Below are positions 9,022 through 17,759 of a stretch of 64,000 bases of DNA, piece after piece (within the stretch, counting starts at the first letter, position 1; each line of letters begins with the position of its first letter). The position numbers were made by a program, and so were the translations under genes. The notes beneath the pieces were generated by a model. It worked only from the letters and a program-made list of their open reading frames with translations. It did no database searches and was not told where the DNA came from. This DNA is from Clavibacter capsici (GTDB lineage: Bacteria; Actinomycetota; Actinomycetes; Actinomycetales; Microbacteriaceae): the NCBI RefSeq assembly GCF_001280205.1, contig NZ_CP012573.1, positions 2,232,001 to 2,296,000 of the forward strand, read 5' to 3'.

Positions 9022-10449
9022 TCAGGTCAGGCGGACGGGGTTCACCAGGTCGGCGAAGATCAGCAGCGCGCTCATGGCGCCGAAGAGGATCACGACGACG
9101 AACGTCACGGGCATGAGCTTCGCCACGTCGACCGGCCCGGGATCGCGGCGACCGAACGCCTTCGCGAGGAAGCGGCGGACGCCCTCGACGATCGCGCCGA
9201 GCACGTGGCCGCCGTCGAGCGGCAGGAGCGGCAGCAGGTTGATCATGCCGAGCGCCACGTTGAGCGACGCGACGAGCCCGATCATGGCGGAGGCGCGCGA
9301 CGCGACCGGCGTCTCGTCGAGGCTCGCGATCTCGCCCGCGACGCGGCCGACGCCGACCACGCTCATGGGGCCGTTGGGGTCGCGCTCCCCTCCGCCGAAG
9401 GCCGCGCGGCCGACGTCCACCAGCCGCTGCGGGAGGTTCAGGATGAGGTTGCCGACCGCGGCCATGTTCTCGCCCGTGGTCGTGAAGGCGGCCGACAGGG
9501 GCTGCTGCTGCACGGCCTGCGTGGGGCTGAAGCCGATGAGGCCGACCTCGCGGGTGACGGGGTTCCCCTGCTCGTCGACCTCGGGGGCGCCGCGCTGGCC
9601 GATGACGGCCTGCTGCGTCAGCACGGGTGTGATCGCGAGCGTCTCACGGGCGCCGTCGCGGTCCACGACGACGTCGAGCTCCTTCCCCGCGGACACCTGC
9701 ACGATGCCGGTGACCTGGTCCCACGCGGTGATGGGCGTGCCGTCGATGCTGACGACGGTGTCGCCCGGCTGGAGGCCGGCCGCGGCGCCCGGGGCCGCGG
9801 GGGCGCCGGCGGGGCAGGTGGCGGGATCCGCCGACGCGGTGGATCCGGCGGGCACGATGCACGCGTTCACCTGGCCGACCGTGGTGGTGGGGGTCGTGAC
9901 GCCGAAGCCGCAGAGCACGATCGCGAACAGCACGATCGCGAGCAGGAAGTTCATGGCCGGACCGCCGAGCATGATCACCATGCGCTTGAGGACGGGCAGC
10001 CTGTAGAAGGCGCGGTCCTCCTCGTCGCCGACGCTCTCCGCGCTCGCCTGGCGGGCGTCCTGCACGAGGAGGTCGAAGAAGCCGCGGCCGGCGCGGTCGT
10101 CGGCGTCGGGGGCGGCCGGGGATCCGGCGTCGGGCGCGGCGTCGCGGCGGGAGTCGGGCCCGACGAGCTGCGCGATGCCGGTGCTGCTCGTGCCGGCGCG
10201 GGAGCTCTGCGGCGGGAACATCCCGATCATGGAGATGTAGCCGCCGAGCGGGATGGCCTTCACGCCGTACTCGGTCTCGCCCTTGCGGCGGCTGAAGATC
10301 GTGGGGCCGAAGCCGATCATGTACTGCGTGACGCGCACGCCGAAGGCCTTCGCGGGCACCAGGTGACCGACCTCGTGGAGGCCGATGGAGACGGCGACGC
10401 CGACCACGATGATGAGCACCCCGAGGATGTAGAGGAAGACGCCGTCCAT
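9022..10449 (-). CDS. rip1: Site-2 protease, RseP/Rip1-type M50 zinc metalloprotease
   Basis: This 475-aa intramembrane protease cuts membrane proteins such as anti-sigma factors. The zinc motif H25-E-V-G-H29 sits in the first membrane segment, the second active-site motif LPLDGGH is near residue 413, and a PDZ domain lies between (PGDTVVSIDGTPI, about 230-300). Three to four membrane helices are apparent. An extra Ala/Asp-rich loop follows the first helix pair (about residues 85-150). The start was set at ATG 10449 (MDGVFLYILG), with TAGCCT 8 nt upstream and no Shine-Dalgarno; the open frame to 10512 adds only an Arg/Pro-rich stretch. Rip1 usually sits between dxr and ispG; here ispG follows, but dxr is displaced by two plus-strand genes. 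Confidence 0.94.
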   Translation of the reverse strand: MDGVFLYILGVLIIVVGVAVSIGLHEVGHLVPAKAFGVRVTQYMIGFGPTIFSRRKGETEYGVKAIPLGGYISMIGMFPPQSSRAGTSSTGIAQLVGPDSRRDAAPDAGSPAAPDADDRAGRGFFDLLVQDARQASAESVGDEEDRAFYRLPVLKRMVIMLGGPAMNFLLAIVLFAIVLCGFGVTTPTTTVGQVNACIVPAGSTASADPATCPAGAPAAPGAAAGLQPGDTVVSIDGTPITAWDQVTGIVQVSAGKELDVVVDRDGARETLAITPVLTQQAVIGQRGAPEVDEQGNPVTREVGLIGFSPTQAVQQQPLSAAFTTTGENMAAVGNLILNLPQRLVDVGRAAFGGGERDPNGPMSVVGVGRVAGEIASLDETPVASRASAMIGLVASLNVALGMINLLPLLPLDGGHVLGAIVEGVRRFLAKAFGRRDPGPVDVAKLMPVTFVVVILFGAMSALLIFADLVNPVRLT

Positions 10450-10457
10450 GGTGGGAG

Positions 10458-10463
10458 AGGCTA
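10458..10463 (-). promoter_or_regulatory. Probable -10 element of leaderless rip1 promoter
   Basis: TAGCCT on the minus strand, 8 nt before the rip1 ATG, within the 133-bp divergent gap shared with the plus-strand kinase gene. No -35 was recognised. Confidence 0.45.
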
Positions 10464-10552
10464 CCTCCCGCACCCTGGGCGGACGCCGCCGTGGCGCGGA
10501 TCGGCCGGGCACGCGCGGCGGTGCCGCCGGGTCCCGCGCAGGAGCCCCGCAC

Positions 10553-10558
10553 TACGCT
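10553..10558 (+). promoter_or_regulatory. Possible -10 element for the plus-strand kinase gene
   Basis: TACGCT on the plus strand, 24 nt before the ATG at 10583. It would leave a short leader that holds the GAGAGG ribosome-binding site. No -35 is evident. Confidence 0.35.
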
Positions 10559-10582
10559 GGGACCCTGACGAGAGGTGCCCCC

Positions 10583-11854
10583 ATGCCCGGAGAACGGACC
10601 GACGGCCTCGCCGGCACGCTGCTGGCCGGCCGGTACCGCATCAGCGGCCTGCTCGGACGCGGCGGCATGGCCACCGTGTACCGCGCCTCCGACGAGACGC
10701 TGGGCCGCGAGGTCGCCGTCAAGGTCTTCGCCACCGACTCCGCCGACCCCGGCGAGGTCGAGCGCCAGGAGGGCGAGGTGCGCATGCTCGCGGGCCTCAG
10801 CCACCCCGGCCTCGTCACGCTGTTCGACGTGGGCGACGACGTGGTCGCCGACCGCGTGCTCGCCTTCATCGTCATGGAGATCGTCGACGGCACCACGCTC
10901 GCCGACCGCATGAAGGAGGGCCCGCTGCCCGGGCCCGAGGTGGCGCGCATCGGCGGGATCCTCGCCGACGCGCTCGGCTACGTCCACCGCCGCGGCGTCG
11001 TGCACCGGGACGTCAAGCCGGCGAACGTGCTCCTCGCCCGACCCGAGGCGCCCGACGAGCCGTCCGTCGCGAAGCTGACCGACTTCGGCATCGCCCGCCT
11101 CGTCGACGGCACGCGCCTCACCTCCACCGGATCCATCGTCGGCACCGTCAGCTACCTGAGCCCCGAGCAGGCGCTCGGCGAGGCGGTGGGCGCGCCGACA
11201 GACGTCTACGCGCTCGGCCTGGTGCTCCTCGAGTGCCTCACCGGACGCCGCACCTTCCCGGGCACGGCCGCCGAGTCGACCATGGCGCGCGTGGTGCGCG
11301 ACCCGGAGATCCCCGCCCGGCTCGGCACGGCGTGGGTGGACCTCCTCTCCCGCATGACCCGGCGCGATCCGGCCGCCCGGCCGACCGCACGCGAGGTCGC
11401 CGCGGAGCTGCGGACCGGGCGCGCTCCCGCGTCCGCGGTGGACGAGCCGACCGCCGCCTCGACGCGCGTGCTGCCCGCGGCGGACGCCGCCGCGTTCGGC
11501 GCTGCCGGCGCCGCGGGTGCTGCCGCCGGCGCCGGTCCATTCGCGGACCGGGATGCGCGCACGGAGCGGTTCGGCGCCGCGCCGGCGACGGCCGTCGGCC
11601 TAGGCGCCCCGACCGCCCGCACCGCGCCCGCGGAGCCCGCCCGTCCCGCCGCGTCGGACCGCGACGGCACCACGCGCCGGGGCACCCGCGCCCTCAGCAT
11701 CGCGGTGGTCTCGGTCCTGGTCGCCGCGGCCGCCGTGGTCGGCGTCGTGACCGTCACGTCGATGCAGACCCACGACCCCGCGTACCCGTCCGTCCCCGGA
11801 CCCTTGGGCGCCAGCCTCGAGGAGCTGCAGAAGAGCGTGGAGGACGCCCCGTGA
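10583..11854 (+). CDS. Membrane Ser/Thr protein kinase, PknB-like
   Basis: The 423-aa Hanks-type kinase has a cytoplasmic catalytic domain (about 15-270): glycine loop LGRGGMATVY, catalytic Lys47 (EVAVKVF), H141-R-D-V-K-P-A-N with Asp143, and Asp167 in DFG. All key residues are present, so it should be active. An Ala/Pro-rich linker (about 275-385) leads to one membrane helix (SIAVVSVLVAAAAVVGVV) and an outside tail of about 35 residues, too short for PASTA domains. A GAGAGG ribosome-binding site precedes the ATG. The stop overlaps the GTG of the next lipoprotein gene as GTGA, so the two are co-translated. Its target is not deducible. The pair is placed between dxr and rip1. Confidence 0.92.
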   Translation: MPGERTDGLAGTLLAGRYRISGLLGRGGMATVYRASDETLGREVAVKVFATDSADPGEVERQEGEVRMLAGLSHPGLVTLFDVGDDVVADRVLAFIVMEIVDGTTLADRMKEGPLPGPEVARIGGILADALGYVHRRGVVHRDVKPANVLLARPEAPDEPSVAKLTDFGIARLVDGTRLTSTGSIVGTVSYLSPEQALGEAVGAPTDVYALGLVLLECLTGRRTFPGTAAESTMARVVRDPEIPARLGTAWVDLLSRMTRRDPAARPTAREVAAELRTGRAPASAVDEPTAASTRVLPAADAAAFGAAGAAGAAAGAGPFADRDARTERFGAAPATAVGLGAPTARTAPAEPARPAASDRDGTTRRGTRALSIAVVSVLVAAAAVVGVVTVTSMQTHDPAYPSVPGPLGASLEELQKSVEDAP

Positions 11855-12450
11855 TCCGCACATCGACCCGCCGCACGCTCCGCTCGCGCGCCTCCGTCGG
11901 CCTCGCGGCCGCCACCACGACGGTCCTGCTCCTCGCCGGCTGCGCGGGATCCTCCACCCCGGAGGACCGCGCGCTCGACGACCTCCAGCAGCGCACGCTC
12001 TCGGTGACGCGGTCGTCCGCCGACGGCGACTACGCCAAGGCGCTCGCGCAGCTCGAGGAGCTCCGCGCGGCCGTCGAGGCCGACCTCGCGGACGGGTCCA
12101 TCGACCAGGCCCGGCACGACGAGGTCATCGCCCGCATCGACGCCGTGCGCGCGCAGCTGGAGGCCGCGCGCGATGCCGCGCCGTCCACGCCGACGCCGAC
12201 CCCCTCGCGCACGCCGGCCCCGTCACCCACGCCCGCTCGCTCGGACGCGCCGACCCCGTCGCCCACCCCGACGCCGACCCGGACGGCCAGCCCGTCCCCC
12301 TCGCCGTCCCCGAGCCCGAGCCCGGCCGGCGGCGGCGGTCCCGGGAACGGGAACGGCAACGGCAACGGGAACGGGAACGGGAACGGCGGAGCCGGGAACC
12401 CGGGGAACGGCGGCTCCGGGAACGGCAACGGCGGGAACGGGAACGGCTGA
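11851..12450 (+). CDS. Predicted lipoprotein with coiled coil and Pro/Ser/Thr plus Gly-Asn tail
   Basis: The 199-aa protein has no recognised family. The N-terminus is a lipoprotein signal (Arg-rich start, hydrophobic stretch, LLLAGC with Cys31). Residues about 38-110 are charged and heptad-like (EDRALDDLQQR, ALAQLEELRAAVEADL), suggesting a helical hairpin outside the membrane. Residues about 111-160 are rich in Pro, Thr and Ser, a wall-spanning type of linker, and the end is almost only Gly and Asn. The GTG start overlaps the kinase stop (GTGA), so it is co-expressed with the kinase and may be its sensor or partner at the cell surface. This functional link is inference. Confidence 0.85.
   Translation: MIRTSTRRTLRSRASVGLAAATTTVLLLAGCAGSSTPEDRALDDLQQRTLSVTRSSADGDYAKALAQLEELRAAVEADLADGSIDQARHDEVIARIDAVRAQLEAARDAAPSTPTPTPSRTPAPSPTPARSDAPTPSPTPTPTRTASPSPSPSPSPSPAGGGGPGNGNGNGNGNGNGNGGAGNPGNGGSGNGNGGNGNG
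12343..12384 (+). repeat. Tandem 6-bp repeat encoding Gly-Asn dipeptides
   Basis: Seven uninterrupted copies of GGGAAC or GGCAAC, in frame, coding for (Gly-Asn)7 at the end of the lipoprotein. Further imperfect copies continue to 12447. Such a repeat can change length by slippage without shifting the frame. Confidence 0.9.
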
Positions 12451-12534
12451 TCCGCGTGCCGAGGGGCCGCGGCCCGGTCCCTCCGCCGCCCCGCCTCGTG
12501 CGGCTGCGGGATCCGCAGGCGTCCGACCTGCCGG

Positions 12535-13617
12535 TCAGCCGCCCAGCACGCGGTCGGCCTCGGCGCGCGCCCAGCGCTCCGCTTCCGCCAGCGACTCGCG
12601 CGTGAGCGGACCGGACGCCGGCGCGTGGGTGTCGACGACGCGGCGGATCGTGTCGACGATGTCGAGGAAGCCGGCGCGTCCCGCGTGGAACGCCTGGACC
12701 GCCTGCTCGTTCGCGGCGTTGTAGACGGCCGGGTACGTCGAGCCGGCCGCGCCGACCTGCTTGGCCAGGAGGACGGCGGGGAACGCCTCGTCGTCGAGCG
12801 GCTCGAAGGTCCAGGTGGCGGCGCGGGTCCAGTCGATGGGGACGCCCACGTCGTGCATGCGGTGCGGCCAGTCCAGGCCGAGCGCGATGGGGAGGCGCAT
12901 GTCCGGAGGCGACGCCTGCGCGAGCGTGGACCCGTCGATGAACTCGACCATGGAGTGCACCAGCGACTGCGGGTGGACGACGACGTCGATCCGCTCGTAG
13001 GGCACGTCGAAGAGCAGGTGCGCCTCGATGACCTCGAGGCCCTTGTTCACGAGGGTGGACGAGTTCGTCGTGATGACGAGGCCCATGTCCCACGTGGGGT
13101 GCGCCAGCGCCTCGCGCGGCGTGACGTGCTCGAGCTCGGATCGGGTGCGTCCCCGGAAGGGTCCGCCGGACGCCGTGACGACGAGGCGCCGGACCTCCTC
13201 GGCCGTGCCGCCGCGCAGCGCCTGCGCGATGGCGGAGTGCTCCGAGTCGACGGGGACGAGCTGGCCCGGCTTCGCGAGGGAGCGCACCAGCTCGCCGCCG
13301 ACGATGAGCGACTCCTTGTTGGCGAGGGCGAGGGTGCGGCCCTCCTCCAGCGCGGCGAGCGTGGGACCGAGCCCGACGGATCCGGTGATGCCGTTGAGCA
13401 CCACGTCGGCGTCCACCGAGCGGATCAGCTGCTCCGCCTCGTCGGCGCCGAGGGCCGTGTGCTCGACGCCCGCGACGCGCGCCTGCTCGGCGAGGGCCTC
13501 GCGCTTGCTTCCGGCGCCGAGCCCGACCACCTCGAACCGCTCGGGGTGGCGTGCGATGACCTCGAGGGCCTGAACGCCGATCGAGCCCGTGGACCCGAGG
13601 ACGATGACGCGGCGCAC
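12535..13617 (-). CDS. dxr: 1-deoxy-D-xylulose 5-phosphate reductoisomerase
   Basis: Dxr makes 2-C-methyl-D-erythritol 4-phosphate from deoxyxylulose phosphate with NADPH, the committed step of the non-mevalonate isoprenoid route. The 360-aa protein opens with the NADPH loop [13 protein letters not shown] and contains [11 protein letters not shown], the substrate-loop region VDSEHSAI and the segment SGGPFRG. Length is slightly below the usual 380-400, with no motif lost. The GTG start at 13617 follows a TAGGAG ribosome-binding site and lies 8 nt after the stop of the FKBP lipoprotein gene, so the two are probably co-transcribed. Downstream it meets the kinase/lipoprotein pair tail to tail. 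Confidence 0.96.
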   Translation of the reverse strand: MRRVIVLGSTGSIGVQALEVIARHPERFEVVGLGAGSKREALAEQARVAGVEHTALGADEAEQLIRSVDADVVLNGITGSVGLGPTLAALEEGRTLALANKESLIVGGELVRSLAKPGQLVPVDSEHSAIAQALRGGTAEEVRRLVVTASGGPFRGRTRSELEHVTPREALAHPTWDMGLVITTNSSTLVNKGLEVIEAHLLFDVPYERIDVVVHPQSLVHSMVEFIDGSTLAQASPPDMRLPIALGLDWPHRMHDVGVPIDWTRAATWTFEPLDDEAFPAVLLAKQVGAAGSTYPAVYNAANEQAVQAFHAGRAGFLDIVDTIRRVVDTHAPASGPLTRESLAEAERWARAEADRVLGG

Positions 13618-13625
13618 GGCTGCTC

Positions 13626-14648
13626 CTACTGGGCCGGGGCGGACTGGGTGCCGAGGATGTCGACGACGAACACGATGGTGTCGGTGCCGCCGATGTCGTC
13701 GCCCTGGCCCTTGTCGCCGTAGCCGTCGGCGGGCGGGATGATCGCGATGACCTGCGAGCCCACCTTCTGGCCCACGAGCGCCTTCGTGAAGCCGGGGATG
13801 ACGCCGCTCGTCTGGAACGAGACGGGCTTGCCGCCCTTGTCCCAGCTCGAGTCGAAGACCTTCTTGGTGTTCCAGTTGATGCCCGTGTACTGGACGGTGA
13901 CGTTGGCGCCGTCGGTGACCTCGGGGCCGTCGCCGACCTTGAGGTTCGCGATCTTCGTCTCGGCGGGCGGGGCCGCGTCCGGGATGGTGATGGTGGGCGC
14001 GCCGTCGTCGGCGAGCGTGACCGTCGGGAAGCCCTCGGGCGCCGGCTGGTCGACGCCGTCGGCGCGCGTGGGGACCTGGCTCAGCACGTCGACCACGATG
14101 ACGATGGGGTCGTCGGCGCCGAGGCCGAGCTGCGAGGCCTGGTCGGCCGCGAAGCCGTCCGCCGCGGGGACGACCGCGACGACGCGGGAGCCGACCGTGG
14201 TGCACTCCACCGCGCGGACGACGCCGGGGACGAGCGCGCTGTCGTCGAGCGTGGCGGGGAGCGGGGCGTCGGCGTTGTAGGCGAGCTGCGAGATGGCCTC
14301 GCCGGTCTTCCCGTTGTAGGCCGCGAGCGCGATGTTCGCGGTGGCGCCCGCGGCGACCTCGGCGCCGTCGCCCTCGGTGACGACGGTGCGCTCGGTCGTG
14401 TCGACCGTGAGGGGACCGTCGACCGTGACCTGGGGCGCCGAGCCGAAGTCGCCGGAGACCTTGACCGACTTCGACGCGTCGCCCGACGGGGTGTCGATGC
14501 AGGAGGCCCCCGCGGTGCGTGCGCCGGCCGTGGGGCTCGCGGACGGATCCGCGTCCGGCGTGCCGCTGCCGGAGCAGGCGGACAGCGCCAGGACGGCGGC
14601 CGCGGCCAGGGTGAGGGGGATGCGTCGCTTCACGGGAGTCGCTTTCAT
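13626..14648 (-). CDS. FKBP-type peptidyl-prolyl isomerase lipoprotein
   Basis: The 340-aa lipoprotein has a signal peptide ending ALSAC (Cys25). The C-terminal domain (about 235-340) is a typical FKBP isomerase with [35 protein letters not shown] and a Tyr-Gly-rich loop before IVFVVDIL. The middle region (about 60-200) resembles a second, more diverged FKBP unit ([18 protein letters not shown], then PIVIVVDVL). It should act outside the membrane on folding of exported proteins. The start is ATG 14648, just after the Cys-free signal region MKATPVKRR. dxr follows 8 nt after its stop. Confidence 0.93.
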   Translation of the reverse strand: MKATPVKRRIPLTLAAAAVLALSACSGSGTPDADPSASPTAGARTAGASCIDTPSGDASKSVKVSGDFGSAPQVTVDGPLTVDTTERTVVTEGDGAEVAAGATANIALAAYNGKTGEAISQLAYNADAPLPATLDDSALVPGVVRAVECTTVGSRVVAVVPAADGFAADQASQLGLGADDPIVIVVDVLSQVPTRADGVDQPAPEGFPTVTLADDGAPTITIPDAAPPAETKIANLKVGDGPEVTDGANVTVQYTGINWNTKKVFDSSWDKGGKPVSFQTSGVIPGFTKALVGQKVGSQVIAIIPPADGYGDKGQGDDIGGTDTIVFVVDILGTQSAPAQ

Positions 14649-14743
14649 CGGCGCGCCGGACGCACCAGGTATGTGGGAGGGACCCGCACAGTCTGCCCGA
14701 CGCGGCCGGGGGCCGCCTGACAGGGGTGGAACGGGAGCTGCCG

Positions 14744-15262
14744 TCAGCCGGCCGGGCGCTGGGGAGGACCCGGCGTCCCGGCCGTCGGGGCGCCCTCGAC
14801 CACCGTGCGCGGCTCGTGGTGCACGGGGAAGGCGACGCTCGCCGCGATGAAGCACCGCTCGGAGGCGCCCTGGTGCAGCGAGGTGGCGAGCTCGACCTGG
14901 GCGGGATCCCGCACGGTGACGACGGGGCGCAGGGTGACCTCGACGAAGTGCCCGCCCCCGCCGTCCGTCTGGCGCATGGTGCCGGTGGGCTCGTCGCGGT
15001 AGCCGACGACGACGACGCCCGCGGCCGCGGCCGCGTGCAGGTAGCTGAGCAGGTGGCACTGCGCGAGCGCGGAGATGAGGGTCTCCTCGGGGTTCCAGCG
15101 GTCGACGTCGCCGCGGAACGGGCGGTCGGCGGATCCCAGGAGGTCGTGCTTCCCGGCGGCGCGCACGACGTGGTCGCGGCCGTAGGAGCGGTGGTCGGAC
15201 GTGCCGGATCCGCGGTCGCCCGTCCACTCGAGGGACAGGGCGTAGCGGTGCTCGATCTGCAT
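14744..15262 (-). CDS. OsmC-family protein
   Basis: OsmC and Ohr relatives reduce organic peroxides with a pair of Cys residues. The 172-aa protein ([15 protein letters not shown]) carries the OsmC core: [20 protein letters not shown] with the first Cys, and [12 protein letters not shown] with the second. A Pro/Gly-rich tail of about 20 residues ([13 protein letters not shown]) extends beyond the family core. TAGCGT lies 6 nt before the ATG without a ribosome-binding site, so it is probably leaderless. It is transcribed divergently from gabT. The substrate is not predictable. Confidence 0.92.
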   Translation of the reverse strand: MQIEHRYALSLEWTGDRGSGTSDHRSYGRDHVVRAAGKHDLLGSADRPFRGDVDRWNPEETLISALAQCHLLSYLHAAAAAGVVVVGYRDEPTGTMRQTDGGGGHFVEVTLRPVVTVRDPAQVELATSLHQGASERCFIAASVAFPVHHEPRTVVEGAPTAGTPGPPQRPAG

Positions 15263-15268
15263 GGGATC

Positions 15269-15274
15269 ACGCTA
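15269..15274 (-). promoter_or_regulatory. Probable -10 element of leaderless osmC-like gene
   Basis: TAGCGT on the minus strand, 6 nt before the ATG at 15262, in the 71-bp divergent gap shared with gabT. Confidence 0.45.
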
Positions 15275-15318
15275 GCGGCCGGGCCCGCGGCCCTCCTGGA
15301 TCCGGCGGCGCCCGCCGG

Positions 15319-15324
15319 TAGGAT
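15319..15324 (+). promoter_or_regulatory. Probable -10 element of leaderless gabT promoter
   Basis: TAGGAT on the plus strand, 9 nt before the gabT ATG, with no purine-rich ribosome-binding site between. The upstream CTGGAT at 17-nt spacing is at best a weak -35. Confidence 0.45.
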
Positions 15325-15333
15325 CGCCGGATC

Positions 15334-16749
15334 ATGACAGACACCCTGGACTCCGCCCGCGTCGGCACCCCTGCCGGCTCCGCCACCGACTCCCCCGCCG
15401 CGTCCGCCCGGGACGCGCGCCCCGAGGTGCCGCAGGAGCGACGCATCGTGACGGAGATCCCCGGCCCGCTCTCCCGCGAGCTGCACGAGCGCCGGAAGCG
15501 CGTCGTGCCGCCCGGCGTCTCGTCGCTGCTGCCCGTCTACATCGCTCGCGCCCACGGCGCGGTCGTCGAGGACGTGGACGGCAACCGCTTCATCGACCTG
15601 GGCGCCGGCATCGGCGTGACCACCGTCGGCCACACGCGCCGGGAGGTCGTGGACGCCGCGACCGAGCAGCTCGGCGACGTGATCCACACGCTCTTCACCG
15701 TGACGCCGTACGAGGAGTACGTGCGCGTGGCGGAGCTGCTCGCGGAGCACACGCCCGGCACGCACGAGAAGCGCACCGTGCTCGTGAACTCGGGCGCGGA
15801 GGCCGTGGAGAACGGCGTGAAGATCGCGCGCAAGCACACGGGCCGTCGCGCGGTGGCGGTGCTCGACCACGGGTACCACGGCCGCACCAACCTGACGATG
15901 GCGATGAACTACAAGGCGTCGCCCTACGGCACCGGATTCGGGCCCTTCGCCGGCGACGTCTACCACGCGCCGAGCTCGTACCCCTATCACGACGGCCTCT
16001 CCGGGGCCGAGGCCGCGGCGCGCACCATCGCGTACCTCGAGAAGCGCATCGGCGCGAGCGACCTCGCGTGCGTGGTCGCCGAGCCCATCCAGGGCGAGGG
16101 CGGCTTCATGGTGCCCGCGGACGGCTTCCTCCCGGCGCTCCAGGAGTGGTGCACGGCGAACGGCGTGGTCTTCATCGCCGACGAGATCCAGTCGGGGCTC
16201 GCGCGCACCGGGCGCTTCTTCGCGAGCGAGCACCTCGGCCTCGTGCCGGACCTCGTGCTCACCGCCAAGGGCATCGCGGGCGGCCTGCCGCTCGCGGGCG
16301 TGACCGGCCGCGCCGAGATCATGGACTCGGCGCTCCCCGGCGGGCTCGGCGGCACGTTCGGCGGCAACCCCGTCGCGGCGGCGGCCGCCGTCGCCGTCTT
16401 CGAGGCGATCGAGGCGCACGGCCTGCTCGCCGAGGCGACGCGCATCGGCGACCACCTGCACCGTGCGCTCACGGCGCTGCAGCAGGAGCACGACATCATC
16501 GGCGACGTGCGCGGCATCGGCGCGATGACGGCGATCGAGCTCGTGCAGCAGGGCACCGGATCCACCACGAAGGAGCCGAACGCGGACGCCGTGGCGGCCA
16601 TCGCCGCGTACTGCCACGCGCACGGCGTGATCATCCTCACGGCCGGGACGTACGGCAACGTCCTCCGCTTCCTGCCCAGCCTCGCGATCTCCGAGGAGCT
16701 GCTCGACGACGCCCTCGGCGTGATCGCCGACGCGTTCCGGGCGCTCTGA
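15334..16749 (+). CDS. gabT: 4-aminobutyrate aminotransferase
   Basis: This class III PLP-dependent transaminase moves the amino group of 4-aminobutyrate to 2-oxoglutarate, giving succinic semialdehyde. The 471-aa protein has [16 protein letters not shown], the PLP-contacting [13 protein letters not shown] segment and the PLP Lys312 in [12 protein letters not shown]. An Ala/Thr-rich extension of about 35 residues precedes the family core. The stop overlaps the ATG of the following asparaginase gene (TGATG), so the two are coupled. Both release amino nitrogen, pointing to use of amino acids as nitrogen or carbon source. Other omega-amino acids remain possible substrates. Confidence 0.93.
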   Translation: MTDTLDSARVGTPAGSATDSPAASARDARPEVPQERRIVTEIPGPLSRELHERRKRVVPPGVSSLLPVYIARAHGAVVEDVDGNRFIDLGAGIGVTTVGHTRREVVDAATEQLGDVIHTLFTVTPYEEYVRVAELLAEHTPGTHEKRTVLVNSGAEAVENGVKIARKHTGRRAVAVLDHGYHGRTNLTMAMNYKASPYGTGFGPFAGDVYHAPSSYPYHDGLSGAEAAARTIAYLEKRIGASDLACVVAEPIQGEGGFMVPADGFLPALQEWCTANGVVFIADEIQSGLARTGRFFASEHLGLVPDLVLTAKGIAGGLPLAGVTGRAEIMDSALPGGLGGTFGGNPVAAAAAVAVFEAIEAHGLLAEATRIGDHLHRALTALQQEHDIIGDVRGIGAMTAIELVQQGTGSTTKEPNADAVAAIAAYCHAHGVIILTAGTYGNVLRFLPSLAISEELLDDALGVIADAFRAL

Positions 16750-17759
16750 TGGCGGCGACCGTCGAGACGATCCCCGTCCAGGGCGCCGTGGAGCTCGCGG
16801 TGCTCGACCGCAGCGGGTTCGTGGAGTCGCGCCACATCGGCGCGGCCGTCGTGCTCTCCGGCGAGGGCGAGGTGCTGCGCGAGGTCGGCGACGCCACCAC
16901 GCCCGTCTTCCCGCGATCGAGCATGAAGCCGTTCCAGGCGCTCGCGGTGCTGGCGAGCGGCGCGGAGCTCACCGAGGAGGAGCACGTGCTCGCCACGGCC
17001 AGCCACGCGGCGACCGCGCGGCACGTGGAGGTGGTGCGCGGGATCCTCGCGAAGGCCGGGCTCGACGAGTCTGCCCTTCGCTGCCCCGCCGACTGGCCGC
17101 TCGACCGGGCCGCGCGCGACGAGCTCGTGCGCGCCGGGATCCCCGCCTCCCCCGTCTACATGAACTGCTCCGGCAAGCACGCCGCGATGCTGCTCGCGTG
17201 CACCACCAACGGGTGGTCGACCGAGGACTACCTGCACCCGGACCACCCCCTGCAGGTGCGGATCCGCGACGTGGTCGAGCGCTTCACGGGCGAGCGCATC
17301 GCGACGACCGGCGTGGACGGCTGCGGCGCGCCCGTGCACGCGATGTCGCTCACGGCGCTGGCGCGCGGGATCCACCGCATCGCCTCCTCCGCTCCCGGCT
17401 CGCCGTTCGCGCTGTACCGACACGCGGCCGCGCTCACGGCCGCCGTGCGCGCGCACGGCTGGGCCATCGACGGACCCGGCCGCGCGAACACCGTGGTGAT
17501 CGAGCAGCTCGGGCTCTTCGCCAAGGGCGGGGCCGAGGGGATCATGATCATGACCGCTCCCGACGGGACCACCGTGGCGTCCAAGACGCTCGACGGGAGC
17601 CTCCGCGCATCCACCATCGTGGCGCTCGAGCTGCTCGCCGCGGCGGGTGCGATCACGCGCGACGACGTGGAGCGCGTGCGCCCCGACCTCGACCTCGTGG
17701 TGCTCGGCGGCGGCGTGCCCGTCGGCGAGATCCGGGTGTCGCCGACGCTCATCGGCTGA
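16749..17759 (+). CDS. Asparaginase (Asparaginase_II family)
   Basis: This 336-aa protein belongs to the family of actinobacterial and rhizobial-type asparaginases, unrelated to the classical enteric enzymes. Family motifs visible are [13 protein letters not shown] (about 55-67), [22 protein letters not shown] (about 138-148) and [12 protein letters not shown]. It hydrolyses asparagine to aspartate and ammonia in the cytoplasm. The ATG at 16749 overlaps the gabT stop. The 3' end overlaps the end of the convergent FtsK-like pseudogene by 11 bp (17749-17759). Confidence 0.9.
   Translation: MAATVETIPVQGAVELAVLDRSGFVESRHIGAAVVLSGEGEVLREVGDATTPVFPRSSMKPFQALAVLASGAELTEEEHVLATASHAATARHVEVVRGILAKAGLDESALRCPADWPLDRAARDELVRAGIPASPVYMNCSGKHAAMLLACTTNGWSTEDYLHPDHPLQVRIRDVVERFTGERIATTGVDGCGAPVHAMSLTALARGIHRIASSAPGSPFALYRHAAALTAAVRAHGWAIDGPGRANTVVIEQLGLFAKGGAEGIMIMTAPDGTTVASKTLDGSLRASTIVALELLAAAGAITRDDVERVRPDLDLVVLGGGVPVGEIRVSPTLIG

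Noticed and set aside
12343-12447. Short tandem repeats as a possible CRISPR array
   Set aside because: The unit is 6 bp, has no spacers and is in frame inside a coding sequence.
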